64,000 bases of DNA from Bos javanicus (Eukaryota > Chordata > Mammalia > Artiodactyla > Bovidae), in contig NC_083871.1 in the NCBI RefSeq assembly GCF_032452875.1, positions 9,833,692 to 9,897,691 of the forward strand. The letters run 5' to 3'. Position numbers and translations under genes: made by a program. The stretch's first letter is position 1; every line of letters begins with the position of its first letter. This document shows, one piece after another, positions 10,006 through 21,714 of the stretch. The notes below the pieces were generated by a model that saw only the letters and a program-made list of their open reading frames with translations, made no database searches and was not told the DNA's origin.

Positions 10006-12355
10006 ACAGTATTACACAAACAAACATGTTCAACAGCTGACAGATTGTATCATGATCCTGTAGTGTGGTCATTTCTGTAAGAAAATACTAGAGATCCAGC
10101 TCTCCTGGTTCTGTGATAATCTCATCACCACACTCCCACTCCCTGGCTCACCATTCCAATTATCTGTGGGCCAGGGGCCACTTCTACTCTTAACATAAGT
10201 AAAAGCAGCACACAGCAACAACACTGCCCCAGAATTATTCTTGCCTTTACTTGCTATTTGGTCCTGCCTGCATTGGCTACCCAAAACCGATTGCCCCTTT
10301 CTATCTCTGCTTTATCTAACTGCTTTCCAAAGCTTTGACTTATTTTTACTAACTGACGCTTTCAATTCTGCCTTGTCTTCTAACTTCCCAGATTTTTGGC
10401 CTTGCATCTGCCCACAGATACCAGCCTTCTTTGCCTCTTATCACTTTTTGGTTATCAAACTCTAAATCTAGCCCTGAAAATCAACACTTCATACTATGTT
10501 ATTTCCACCCTAAACACCTTTTTCTAGGTTCACGGTATTCTTTAAACCCATCCTTAATTCTTATCTTACATGGATCTCTAGTCAACAGCCCTGATCCCAA
10601 TCTCCACGTCACTCAATTTACCCTGATTGTTGGGTTCACCCAATAACTCCAAACCAATTTTCACTTCATTATGACCCAGCTGGGATATTTCATACAGAGT
10701 CCACTACATGTGGAATTATACAGAGAAATGAGATGTACACATTTAAAAACTTACTTTTGCCATTCTCCTTCTTACCACCATTTTACAAAAGACTAACTCA
10801 GGGCTCTCTGCATCTGCTTCATAATACACATAACCTTGGTCAAAAGATTAAAACCTTGACAACTCATTTTCCTGATCATTTAGAAATGGGGCATAAAATA
10901 TATGAACTTATACATGATAATAATCATAGGTCCCTACTAAAATGAATATCTCTGTTTATAGGAAATATTTTAACAGAAAAGTTTCTGTCTTGCTATCCAA
11001 ATTGTCAGATGATTTATGCTCCTAAGTTGCTTATGGTCATAACACTTTTTTGTAAAGTGCTGTACATGATACTTCACCAGTACTTTCTCCTTTTCAGACT
11101 ATATAGCTGTGACAAACTGCTCTTAATTTCTAATTACTTACAATGGGCTTGAGATGCTGCTTTCAAGATCCATATAGGAAAAGCTCCTCTGTGCCTGTCC
11201 TTTTAAATACTCCAATTTAACAAGAACTTGGATTATGCCTACTGGCAGGAAACATTCTTATAACTCAGATAATCCATTAATCCTCAAAGAATTAGGAAAA
11301 GATTCCAAAACTACAGACTCAGGTAACATTCGAACAAAATGCAGGTCACTCACAAAGTAAACAGGAAATGGCAAAAGCGTGTTTTAGAGTGCCCTATACC
11401 CTGAGTTCATTATTCTTCATGTTTCATTATAACATATACTCTGTAACTACATAATCTTCCAAAAATACATGAAGACAGAAACTTAAAAATAAGACCCTCC
11501 TAATTAAAGAATGAGGCTTTACCTTGCCCAGCTCAAAACCCTGTTCTGTTCCAGATGCTCAGGGTGACCTCTACTGGATAAAGGGACAGAACACTGACAG
11601 CTCTAGATACAACCAGGGCTTTCCAAAGAGTGGGTGTGAGATGATCCAATGGGATGCAGGAAGAATACAGTACAGCTCCAATTTATATTTGTCTTGGCCT
11701 TTTAAAATTTCTACTTTTTACATGTTTCATAATTATACAATATATTAACAATAGTACCATAAGACATGTATATAACTAGTCAATAAATATACATACATTG
11801 GAGGTATATTTATAGACCTTTTTTAAAATTAAGATTGTATATGATCAAAAATGTCTAAGACTACTGCTTTAGACCACACTCTACTCTTGAGAAACAGAGC
11901 TGAATGAGTCACAGCAAGTTCAAAAGAAATTCTGTTGATGACAAATTCAGAGGAAAAATATATGCCAAATATCTTAACAAGAGACTAAGAAATTAAGACT
12001 TCTGGATGTATTATAGGTGGACTTGTCTTTGTGTATAATTCATTCTCCATGGACATACCTTTTACACAAATAAACAAGTCCAAAACCAACCTGAGCATCT
12101 TTCCCAGCCCCCAAACAAACAAGCCCTCCTCTAATTAATGAAATCACCATTACTCTCCTAATAATTACTCATAATAAAAAACGTGAAAGTAAGCTTTGCT
12201 TTTTTTTCTCATCCTCGAACCCACAGTCATTCATTCATGTAGACTCTGCTTCTTCAGTATCTCTGAAATCCAATCTCTCTACTCTTCGCAAATTCTCTTA
12301 CTCAGACTATCAGTCGCTTAACTCGTTTCTCTAAACGAATCACTCAAAAGTGTCC
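10006..12355 (-). other. MTERF1 intron, proximal part
   Basis: This is intronic DNA without convincing exons. A start resembling human MTERF1's first residues was sought on the minus strand. The one near match (MQRALS then stop, about 10808-10825) does not extend or splice in frame. Confidence 0.5.
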
Positions 12356-12640
12356 CCCACAGAACACTTATGAAACAAAGATGTGGTCATGTCCCTCACG
12401 CCCTGATTAAGACACCTCTGTAGCTCTCCCCTGGAAGGTAAAATCTTCAGACTGACCTTTCTAGCTATCTCCTCTATTCTGCAATCTCACAATGAAACAC
12501 CGTTGCCTATTAAGTCTCTGGTCCTAGACATCCTTGACCATTCTTGTCTTCCTGCCTTTTTAAACTCACTCTGTCTTTCAGAAAGGCTCATCCTCCTAAA
12601 TCTATCCATAGTACAAGAATCCATTCAAACAGTATTTTCC
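12356..12640 (-). repeat. L2-like old LINE fragment, antisense
   Basis: Diverged pyrimidine-rich sequence (CTCTCCCCTGGAAGGTAAAA and CTGCCTTTTTAAACTCACTC) recalls the antisense L2-like element seen more clearly at 48.93-49.72 kb. Confidence 0.4.
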
Positions 12641-12807
12641 CACAACTCTTCAACTTAACAATTACTTCAAGGTGAAGTGAATCATTTGTTTTATAGTAAT
12701 TCATTACTAAGGAGCCTAAAATTAAGTATTCTATTTAAACAGGAAAAAACTGAACTGGCCACAAAAATTTGGTTTTGATTACAATATTATACATGAAAAT
12801 ATTGGAC

Positions 12808-12821
12808 CCCCCCCCCCAATA
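12808..12821. repeat. Poly(C) tract
   Basis: An uninterrupted run of C (GGACCCCCCCCCCCAATA context). It is prone to length variation. Confidence 0.8.
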
Positions 12822-12919
12822 TCAATAGTATGAGCAGGATCAGCTAAACCTAAAAACGATGGTAACTAACATTAACAACTGGTAAACATAGGAAAAAATA
12901 AGAATTCTAAATATCACTG

Positions 12920-13530
12920 TTGGAAGGGAACTTGGTACTGTCTATTGTATCTTTCAACCCAGCATTTCTACTTCTTGAAGATCATCCAAAGGAAATGAAA
13001 GACAAGAATGCACATTTGTTACTTCACAGGAAAAAAAAAAAAGAGCATTATAATAGTTTGTGGGAGTAAAAAAAGAAGGAACCCAAATGGCCACCAAGAG
13101 TAGAATGATTAATAAATAGTGGTACATCAATACAATGAGGCTTCCCTGGTGGCTCAGACAGTAAAAAACCTGCCTGCAATGCAGGAGACCTGGGTTCAGT
13201 CACTGGGTGGGGAAGATCCCCTGGAGAAGGGAATGGCTACCCACTCCAGTATTCTTGCCTGGAGAATTCCATGGACAGAGGAGCCTGGTGGGCAACAGTA
13301 CATGAAGTCACAAAGAGTCCCACAAGACTGAGTGACTAACACACATCAATATAACATTACACAGCCTACTCTTTAAAAGGAGGCAGATCTAACACAATAA
13401 AAATATGTCCTAAGCGTTGTAAGTGGCAAATTGCTTAAGAGTATGGCTAGTATAATATCACTGACATGAAAAGGGGAGAGGGACATACATACACAGAGAA
13501 GGGATAAAAATAGGGTAAGTTGTTTTTCAG
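12920..13530 (+). repeat. L1M 3' fragment split by Bov-tA
   Basis: Old L1 blocks (CAACCCAGCATTTCTACTTC, AACCCAAATGGCCACCAAGA, AATAGTGGTACATCAATACA) continue after the SINE with CATTACACAGCCTACTCTTT and ATATCACTGACATGAAAAGG. Confidence 0.65.
13139..13343 (+). repeat. Bov-tA SINE in the MTERF1 intron
   Basis: The tRNA-derived head GGCTTCCCTGGTGGCTCAGA is followed by the ruminant core CCACTCCAGTATTCTTGCCT. The flanking direct repeat ACATCAATACAA / ACATCAATATAA marks the insertion in the L1M. Confidence 0.9.
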
Positions 13531-13539
13531 GTTTCAACA

Positions 13540-14280
13540 CAAAAAAAGTTAAACCTGATAAATATCAATGTTATTTTACTCTTTTAGCACCCAATCTCCC
13601 TTCAAAATAATCTATTACACCTAGTATGGTGAATAAATATTTAAGCAGCCTAATGCAAGTAGTATCAACTGACTCAATCTATAAATTTCAAAAATAATTA
13701 ATATTTTAAGTTATTTCCATCTGTCTCTCAAACTGACGTTTTTAATTATCAAAGCCATTATTCCAAGCATTAAAAGTCAAAGTTAACAAATACATGGAAA
13801 ACCTCTGTACTTGTGAGGTCTAAGGGATAAAAGTGGGTTTATGTGCCCCTCTGCTCCACAATTCCCCGGACAAGGGGGCTTTTGATGGAAATGGGTAACC
13901 TCTGGTTACAGGGTACTGCGTTCCAGTTAGTCTTTTGACAAAACGAGCTAAGTTTGAACATCTTTACAGAAATGCATTTCTCACCTCATCTGTCTTAAGG
14001 AAAAAAGACTTTGCGTTCCTCCAGAAAAGCAGGAAAACAGTTGTCCCTAGAAACGGAAAAAAATAAAGGAAGGAGGACAAAATGTTGTCAGGACTCCGTT
14101 AATATAGAAAAAAAGAGATCAATCTCATTTAACAGTGCATACTGTTTTCGTAAAATGCATAATCATCAGCATACTAAGCATCTCTCAGAGATATTGAGAA
14201 GAAAATGCTAAGTACAAGCCCGAGAATGAAGGGAAAAGGCAGCAGAACCACGAGCATAATTTGCAAAACCCAGAACTAAC
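13540..14280. other. MTERF1 intron, promoter-proximal part
   Basis: No gene or clear repeat, apart from possible MIR-like sequence at about 14285-14425 carrying GGTTCGAACC. Confidence 0.45.
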
Positions 14281-14657
14281 TGCTTCTCACACATTATCTT
14301 ACTTAAAAGGTAGGCAACTTAAAAGATAGGCATTATTCCTAAAATTACAAAATGAGAAAAAGCGCCGAGCTCCCTTACTAGCTTGACTTAGTTGGTGGAA
14401 TCAAGGTTCGAACCTACGCGAGTCTGTAACTCAAAAACTCTACGGGTATTTCTACGGGTTCCATTTCGCGGGTTCTTCCGTCCCTTGTCCTCCGACAAAG
14501 AAAGTGAGCCAGCGACTGCGCGGGAATGGGACTCAGTTACACATCACAGCCACCCAGACCTGCTTCTAAAAAGAAAAAGCACAGCAGCAGCAAGTCACCA
14601 ACCTCAACCTGGAATAAAACAGGGCACGGGGAAAAGCCTTTCCTGGCACCTCTGCAG

Positions 14658-14667
14658 TCTCGCGAGA
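14658..14667. promoter_or_regulatory. TCTCGCGAGA palindromic promoter motif
   Basis: A perfect 10-bp TCTCGCGAGA, an element known from TATA-less housekeeping promoters. Confidence 0.7.
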
Positions 14668-14695
14668 AACAGAGGGACGTAAGTGGACAGAAATA

Positions 14696-14705
14696 ACTTC
14701 CGGCG
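14696..14705. promoter_or_regulatory. ETS-family motif
   Basis: ACTTCCGGCG matches the ETS/GABP consensus. Such sites are common in nuclear genes for mitochondrial functions. Confidence 0.6.
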
Positions 14706-14723
14706 ATGAGACGCGCACAGAGA

Positions 14724-14731
14724 TGACGTCA
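14724..14731. promoter_or_regulatory. Full CRE motif
   Basis: A palindromic TGACGTCA within the CpG-rich region. Confidence 0.65.
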
Positions 14732-14792
14732 CGCGTCTGGACCCTCCTCTCCTTCGCGGCTGCGCGAAGCCTTTCACAGCCTGACGCTAGGT

Positions 14793-14807
14793 CCCGGCAG
14801 GGGGCAG
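14793..14807 (+). promoter_or_regulatory. CTCF-like motif at the MTERF1 promoter
   Basis: CCCGGCAGGGGGCAG fits the CTCF core CCASYAGRKGGCR with one mismatch. Confidence 0.5.
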
Positions 14808-15002
14808 CAGGAGACCGCGGTGAGCGCCTCTGGGAGTATTTCAGGGGGCGGAATGGGACTCGGAGCCTTCCAGCCACGCAGCCAGAGGCTCTGACTTGCT
14901 GCTAGAAAGCGACATGCAATGGGAAAATCATTATATACATGAATTTTGCAGCGTGATAGGTTGATTACGCTTATTTATGTGATTAACATGATGTAGATGA
15001 AC

Positions 15003-15545
15003 ACTTCAGCGTTTCATTTCAGTTCTGTTCAGTTGCTCAGTCATGTCCAATACTGAGACCACATCGACTGCAGCATGCCAGGCCTCCCTGTCCATCACCA
15101 ACTCCCAGAGTTTACTCAAACTCATGTCCTTGGAGTCGGTGATGCCATCCAACCATCTCATCCTCTGCCGTCCCCTTCTCCTCCCGCCTTCAATATTTCC
15201 AAGCATCAGGGTCTGTTCAAATGAGTCAGTTCTTCGCATCAGGTGGCCAAAGTATTGGAGCTTCAGCTTCAACATAAGTCCTTCCAATGAATATTCGGGG
15301 CTGATTTCCTTTAGGAAGGACTGGTTGGATCTCCTTGCAGTCCAAAAGACTCTCTAGAGTCTTCTTCAGCACCCCAGTTCAAAAGCATCAATTCTTCGAT
15401 GCTCAGATTTCTTTGTAGTCCAACTGTCACATCCATACATGGCTACTGGAAAACCCATAGCCTTGACTAGATGGACCTTTGTTGACAATGTCTCTGCTTT
15501 TTAATATGCTGTCTAGGTTGGTCATAATTTTTCTTCTAAGTCTCT
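15003..15545 (-). mobile_element. BovB LINE, 3' end, antisense
   Basis: It runs from the reversed terminal TTCAGTTCTGTTCAGTTGCT to the C-terminal RT region. The minus-strand frame reads LQYFGHLMRR and RQRMRWLDGITD with later disruptions. It lies about 100 bp beyond the MTERF1 CpG-rich region. Confidence 0.88.
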
Positions 15546-15937
15546 AAGGCCCTTTCAACATTGAATTCTATGATTCTGATTGTTTAATTTTCATCAGAAC
15601 AGAAAGCAGCTACTTAAAGAAGCCTCCCCTAGATTAGTACTACAAGTGTAGATAAGATACCAGAGGAAGAAGTGAAAGGAGAAATGTCAAAGTTTGTACT
15701 TAAATCCTTTTGTACAGGGAAACACATGTGAACAGCCACCCCGCCCCACCCGGCCCCCCAGCCCCATTTTCGTTGATGAGCTACTTGGTAAATCCTGAAG
15801 AGCTACTTGGTAAATCACTAGTACTAATTCAGTCAGCCTTCAGGCCCAGGAGCAATTCTAGAGTGCTTCAAGTGCTTGCAATGCAAATTACTTATGGTTC
15901 TTTTGAAACTGTAATGAATTTAGGCTATTTAAATTAA
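15546..15937. other. Unassigned intergenic DNA
   Basis: No gene or named repeat. It includes a short local duplication (GAGCTACTTGGTAAATC at about 15778 and 15800). Confidence 0.45.
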
Positions 15938-16070
15938 AGTGTGGGGATTTCCCTGGTGGTCCAGTGGTTAAGACTTAGCTTTCCCGATGGAGGGGTCACA
16001 GATTTGATCCCTAATCTGGAAGCAAAGATCCCTCAAGGCGAAGCCAAAAAATAAATAATAACAAATTTTA
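15938..16070 (+). repeat. CHR-type tRNA SINE
   Basis: The head GGGGATTTCCCTGGTGGTCC, the B-box-like GATTTGATCCCTAATCTGGA and an A-rich tail (AAAAAATAAATAATAAC) match the SINE at 4768. Confidence 0.75.
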
Positions 16071-16320
16071 AATGAGTAGAAGTTTCAATAGGAAGTTAAT
16101 TTCTGCAACCAGTGCACTTTTGTCCCCTGGGGAGGTGTCACCTTAAACCTTTGTGGTCCTGTCAGTCTCACTATTAACCCCAAAAGAGGGATTATACAGA
16201 GGCTAATGAGATAATCATCAGACTGCCACTTTCTTCTGAAGGAAGAAGATAAGTCCTTGGAAAAACGGAGAGTTGGGGAGACAGTTGATCCTAAATTCTA
16301 CTGCAAGGAAGAATTTCCTG

Positions 16321-16690
16321 CATTCAGTTCAGTTCAGTTCAGTCACTCAGTCGTGTCCGACTCTTTGCGACCCCATGAATCACAGCACGCCAGGCCTCCC
16401 TATCCATCACCAACTCCCAGAGTTCACTCAAACTCACGTCCATCGGGTCGGTGATGCCATCCAGCCATTTCATCCTCTGTTGTCCCCTTCTCCTCCTGCC
16501 CCCAATCCCTCCCAGCATCAGAGTCTTTTCCAATGAGTCAACTCTTCGCATGAGGTGGCCAAAGTACTGGAGTTTCAGCTTCAGCATCATTCCTTCCAAA
16601 GAACACCCAGAGCTGATCTCCTTCAGAATGGACTGGTTGGATGTCCTTGCAGTCCAGGGGACTCTCAGGAGTCTTCTCCAACACCATTAC
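16321..16690 (-). mobile_element. BovB LINE, 3' end, antisense
   Basis: It begins with the reversed AGTTCAGTTCAGTTCAGTCA terminus. The minus-strand frame encodes the conserved BovB C-terminus (LQYFGHLMRR, MKWLDGITD, AKSRTRLSD) and is strongly 5'-truncated near 16690. Confidence 0.9.
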
Positions 16691-17053
16691 CCTCTTCTAT
16701 GTAGGAGCATAGTGGTAGAATTTTCTTCATCCCATTTCTGCACCAATAAACCAATTAATGTTTTATCTTCACTCTGTCCCTTAGGTGACTTATAGCTGTT
16801 TTGTTGTCATCACCTTATCTTGAATTAACATTCAGTTTTATTGGTTTTTAAGCATAAAGATTTCCTTTTGGAACTTTGTTAATAATCAGTCTATCTGCTA
16901 AGTAAAACTATTTACCGCAGTTCCTCCAGGTTAAAAAAATTTTTTTTGTCCTGAAAAATTAGAAATGGTCTCTTTTTGTGAGTTTCTAAAATCTATTACT
17001 GCGTGGAAGGAACTCCTGTATCCCAGTTAATATTTATTATTATATGTAAGTAT
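16691..17053. other. Unassigned intergenic DNA
   Basis: AT-rich, with no gene or repeat I can support. Confidence 0.4.
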
Positions 17054-17063
17054 ATAAATTTAT

Positions 17064-17287
17064 CTGTGTGTGTGTACTAAGTTGTTTCAGTCATATCTGA
17101 TTCTTTGCAACTCTATGGACTATAGCCCTCCAGGCTTCTCAGTCCATGGGGTTCTCCAGGCAAGCATACTGGAGGGGTTGCCATGCCCTCTTCCAAGGGA
17201 TCTTCCCAACCCAGAGATCGAACCTGTGTCTGCTGTGACACCTGCATTGCTGGCAGTTTCTTTACCACTGAGCCACCAGGGAAGCCC
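17064..17287 (-). repeat. Bov-tA SINE, antisense, with target duplication
   Basis: An antisense ruminant core followed by a tRNA-derived head ending CCACCAGGGAAGCCC. The direct repeat ATAAATTTAT lies at 17054-17063 and 17288-17297. Confidence 0.9.
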
Positions 17288-17541
17288 ATAAATTTATGTA
17301 CATAAGTATATAAATATTATATCTTCAACCTATCTTACAATCTGAATGCAAAACAATAAAATCTTCTTTAGGAATTGTTAAACCTCAGACTTTAAGAAGA
17401 GCTTTGAGATTATGGAGCCACTGTCCTCTTCTTTTACAGATGAAACACTGAAACCCTCAGAGTAGAAGCCAGCAAGAAAATGCATGTCTTATACCTGCTT
17501 GATCAGTAAGTCTTCTGTGATGTATACGTCATGCTTTGTTG

Positions 17542-18035
17542 TTCAGTTCAGTTCAGTCGCTCAGTCGTGTCCGACTCTTTGCGACCCTATGAAGCACGGC
17601 ACACCAGGCCTCCCAGGCCTCCCAGTCCATCACCAGCTCCTGGAGTTTACCCAAACTCATGTCCATTGAGTCGGTGATGCCATCCAACCATCTCATTCTC
17701 TGTTGACCCCTTCTCCTCCTGCCTTCAATCTTTCCCAGTATCAGGGTCTTTTCAAATGAGTCAGTTCTTTGTATCAGGTGGCCAAAGTATTGGAGTTTCA
17801 GCTTCAACATCAGTCCTTCCAATGAACACTCAGGACTGATCCCCTCCTGGATGATGGACTGGTTGGATCTCCTTGCAGCCCAAGGGGCTCTCAAGAGTCT
17901 TCTCCAACACCACAGTTCAAAAGCATGAATTCTTCTGCGTTCAGCTTTCTTTATAGTTCAACTCTCACATCCATACATGACTACTGGAAAAACCATAGCC
18001 TTGACTAGGTGTACCTTTGTTGACAAAGTAATGTC
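17542..18035 (-). mobile_element. BovB LINE, 3' part, antisense
   Basis: From the reversed TTCAGTTCAGTTCAGTCGCT terminus to the C-terminal RT blocks (LQYFGHLIQR, RWLDGITDS). It contains a short in-place duplication (CAGGCCTCC repeated near 17606-17625). Confidence 0.88.
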
Positions 18036-18550
18036 TCTCGTAGGAACTTAGATTATCAAAGATTATTTCAGACTTTAGCAACACCATGGTTTGTTTTCAG
18101 TGATGTCTTATAGAGATTAGTTCTTCTGAAAATAAGTTCCATATTTCATATCTTAAATGCATATTATAAAATTCTGAATAAGAAAAATATAATAATGGTT
18201 GGATAAGAATGGTGTATTATTGATTCATTTTTTCCTTCTCATATTTTTGCAAAGAGGTTTACTCATTAAGGATTAAAAAAATTTTCAAATCCCCAAAACA
18301 TTGTCATTACCTCCAGTAGGAGAAATGACTTGGTTGCCATTGGCATTGTGTTAGAATGGAATTTTTAAATACCTTGCTTGTGTTTTATTCATTATTCACT
18401 ATACCCCCTACCCTGTTTTCAGAATGGGGGGATATGGTGAAAATCAAGACTAAGCCCTGCCCTCCTGGACTTTATTTACAAGGTAGGTCTCATTCTCAGC
18501 CTGAATGTCTGCTCATCTACATGCTTCCCCAAGATCACAGGTAACCCAAG
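18036..18550. other. Unassigned intergenic DNA
   Basis: No gene or clear repeat. Confidence 0.4.
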
Positions 18551-18555
18551 ACTCT

Positions 18556-18842
18556 ACTGCTGCTGCTGCTGCTGCTAAGTCTCTTCAGTCGTGTCCAACT
18601 CTGTGCGACCCCACAGATGGCAGCCCACCAGGCTCCCCTGTCCCTGGGATTCTCCAGGCAAGAACACTGGAGTGGGTTGCCATTTCCTTCTCCAATGCAT
18701 GAGAGTGAAAAGTGAAAGTGAAGTCACTCAGTCGTGTCCAACTCTTAACGACCCCGTGGACTGTAGCCCACCAGGCTCCTCCATCCATGGGATTTTCCAG
18801 GCAAGAGTACGGGAGTGGAGTGCCATTGCCTTCTCTGAAGGC
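18556..18842 (-). repeat. Bov-A2 dimeric SINE with (CTG)n
   Basis: Two Bov-A units in tandem, each with CTCCAGGCAAGA and a CCATTTCCTTCTCC / CCATTGCCTTCTC end, joined by GTGAAAAGTGAAAGTGAAGT. The outer end carries a (CTG)n tract. CTCTACT on both flanks is a probable target duplication. Confidence 0.88.
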
Positions 18843-19162
18843 TCTACTAAAATGATGTAATTAAGAAAAGAAAGTGTGTTGGAATCACTAGGAACTGTGT
18901 GTGGGACACCAGTGGCAGGGAGTAAGCAATGATGAAGGAACAGAGAGGAAAGGGAATAAGGTGAAGTAGTAGCATGATAGAAGAGAATTTTTCCTAGAAA
19001 CTGTTCTAAAGTTTTCATCTTTCTGAATTTTTATAAAGGCTAAAGTAACTCAATTTTTAAGTCAAATTTATATTGTCATATATCTCTTTTTGCAGTTCTC
19101 TTCCTTTTCTGCAACCATGGCAATATAAGATCATATATGTGTTTCTTTTTTAAAATAGTATA
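18843..19162. other. Unassigned intergenic DNA
   Basis: No gene or clear repeat. Confidence 0.4.
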
Positions 19163-20468
19163 GCCAAAGAATTTTCAACCTACCACACAATTGCACTCAT
19201 CTCACATGCTAGCACAATAATGCTCAAAATTCTCCAAGCGAGGCTTCAACAGTACATGCACTGTGAACTTCCAGATGTACAAGCTGGATTTACAAAAGGC
19301 AGAGGAACCAGAGATCAGATTGCCAACGTTGTTGGATCACCAAAAAAGCAAGAGAGTTCCAGAAAAATATCTACTTCTTCTTTATTGATTATGCCAAAGA
19401 CTTTGACTGTGTAGATCACAACAAACGATGGAAAATTCTTCAAGAGATGGGAATACCAGCCCACCTTACCTGCCTCCTGAGAAACCTGTATGCAGGTCAA
19501 GAAGCAACAGTTAAAACTGGACATGGAACAACAGACTGGTTCCAAATAGGGAAAGGAGTACATCAAGGCTGTATATTATCACCCTGCTTATTTAACTTAT
19601 ATGCAGAGTACATCATGTGAAATGCTGGACTGGATGAAGCACAAGCTGGAATCAGAATTGCCGGGAGAAATATCAATAACCTCAGATATGCAGATGACAC
19701 CACCCTTATGGCAGAAAGCAAAGAGAAACTAAAGAACCTCTTGATGAAAGTGAAAGAGGAGAGTGAAAAAGTTGGCTTAAAGCTCAACATTCAGAAAACT
19801 AAGATCATGGTATCTGGTCCCATTACTTCATGGCAAATAAATGGGGAAACTGTGAAAACAGTGTCAAGTTTATTTTCTTGGGCTCCAAAATCACTTCAGA
19901 TGGTGACTGCAGCCATGAAATTAAAAGATGCTTACTCCTTGGAAGGAAAGTTATGACCAATCTAGACAGCATATTAAAAAAAGGAGAGACATTATTTTGC
20001 CAACAAAGGTCCATCTAGTCAAAGTTATGGCTTTTCCAGTAGTCATGTAAGGATGTGAGATTTGAACTATAAAGAAAGCTGAGTGCTGAAAAATTGATGT
20101 TTTTGAACTGTGGTGTTGGAAAAAACTCTTGAGAGTCCCTTGGACTGCAAAGAGATCAAACCAGTCAATCCTGAAGGAAATCAGTCCTCAATATTCATTG
20201 GAAGGACTGATGCTGAAGCTGAAACTCCAATACTTAGGACACCTGATGCAAAGAAATGACTCATTGGGAAAGACCCTGATGCTGGGAAAGATTGAAGGTG
20301 GGAGGAGAAGGGGACGATAGAGGATGAGATGGTTGAGTGGCATCACCAACTCGATGGACATGAGTTTGAGCAAGCTCTGGGAGTTGGTGTTGGACAGGGA
20401 AGCCTGGCATGCTGCAGTCCATGGGGTCTCAAGGAGTCAGACAGGACTGAGCAACTGAACTGAACTGA
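19163..20468 (+). mobile_element. BovB LINE, long 5'-truncated copy
   Basis: It covers the RT domain from the CACACAATTGCACTCATCTC block to the terminal ACTGAACTGAACTGA. IDYAKDFDCVDHN (motif A), the LFNLYAEYIM block and YADDTTLMAES (motif C) can all be read, but in shifting frames with stops (for example TGA at 19618), so it is dead. It is followed directly by an antisense L1 fragment. Confidence 0.9.
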
Positions 20469-20735
20469 TAGTTACTTTACAATGTTGTGTTAATCTCTGT
20501 GCTACAACGAGATGAATCATCTACATGTATACATATATCCCCTCCCTCTTGGAACTCCCTCCCACCCTGCACTCCTCCTATCCTACCGTCTATGACATCA
20601 CAGAGCACAGAGCTGAACTCCCTGTGGTACACAGCTGGTTCCCATTAGCTACCTATTTTACACATGGTAGTGTATATATGTCAATCCCAATCTCCAAATC
20701 ATTGCACCCAGCCACCCTTCCCCCCTTATATGTGT
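20469..20735 (-). repeat. L1 3'-region fragment, antisense
   Basis: CCCCTCCCTCTTGGAACTCC, GGTACACAGCTGGTTCCCAT and CACATGGTAGTGTATATATG are antisense L1 3' blocks. Confidence 0.7.
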
Positions 20736-21714
20736 TTTTAAGTGACCTTACTTGGGGTGGGGATCAAATTTGCAAGATTGAATGGATCTCTCCTTCCCTG
20801 GCCTCCTTTTTATTTGAAAGCTTGTTGCAGGCAAAGGACAGACTCTGGAGCCCTCCTTCCACAGGTTGTACTTAGACACTCAGGACATATGTTGAAAGTC
20901 AAGTACAAATGTAGTATCTGTGATGTATTCAGAAGCACCTCTGCCCTTTTATAAATAAAGTTGTTTGTTTGCTCTTGTTTGGGGTATTTTTTGTTGTTGT
21001 TGTTTTGTTACTACGCCCAAAGTACCTGCCTGACCAGCTCTGCCCAGGAAGTGTCCTTAGTTTTTCATGCAAATGGACTTCTAGCAAAACCACAAGCCTT
21101 TGGTTGACCACTCATGTTTGAATCTCAGAAAATCTGACTGAGGTCAGAGAGGAAGTGGTCATCCGTTCCCCCTCCCCCTACCCAATGAAACTGCACCCAC
21201 AGACTCCTGGACTCAGTGGACAAATGGATCACCCACACCACATCAACTTCCCAGAAAGATTGCCAGCTGCCTACATGTCTCACTTGAGGGCCTTCAGAGG
21301 AACAGCAGGTCTCTACCCAGAACTCTCTTCCTCCATTCTCTTGCCTGGCATTGCCTGAAAACCAAAGAAAAATCTACAAAGCTTAAGGCTGAGTAAACCA
21401 GTAAAGTTACCCACATAGTCACAGGTGGTTAATATTCTTTGTTTGCAAACAAACAAACAAAAGAGCTAGCTTAATTTCCTTCCTTTGCAAAACAGTTGTT
21501 TTTAATAACGTTAGAGTTATACAGAGTTCCTGCTGGCAACTTTATTTCTCTGAAATGTGCCTAACCAGAATCTAGAAAGACTTCATCAATAAGTGCTCCC
21601 ACTTCCAGGCTAATTACCTCAAGGGTCTGTGGCAAGGAACTGTATACTTAGCCTGGCAAAGTTGCTGATTCCAGACCTGATATTGAAATGGGAATCTGAG
21701 TTCTTGTTCACAGA
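20736..21714. other. Unassigned intergenic DNA
   Basis: It contains (GTT)n near 20990 and (AAAC)n near 21447. The open frames here carry no recognisable domain. Confidence 0.4.

Larger units (their letters stand above)
14386..14905 (-). promoter_or_regulatory. MTERF1: MTERF1 promoter / CpG-rich first-exon region
   Basis: This is the only CpG-rich interval upstream of MTERF1 and lies at the expected 5' position. It lacks a TATA box but holds three classic housekeeping-promoter motifs: TCTCGCGAGA at 14658-14667, ETS-type ACTTCCGGCG at 14696-14705 and a full CRE TGACGTCA at 14724-14731. A CTCF-like motif lies at 14793-14807. Initiation is therefore likely around 14.6-14.7 kb. A weak donor CCAG|GTTGAG at 14609/14608 would match the phase of the coding exon, but this is inference. 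Confidence 0.75.

Noticed and set aside
10808..10825. Possible MTERF1 start exon (MQRALS)
   Set aside because: It stops after six codons and no donor puts it in frame with the coding exon.
14402..14415. tRNA gene suggested by GGTTCGAACC
   Set aside because: No cloverleaf or acceptor stem can be formed around it; probably MIR-derived.
14566..14877. 103-codon minus-strand frame in the MTERF1 promoter
   Set aside because: It runs through the CRE, ETS and TCTCGCGAGA sites, so most is probably upstream of transcription; no homology recognised. Only its phase at 14609 is of interest.
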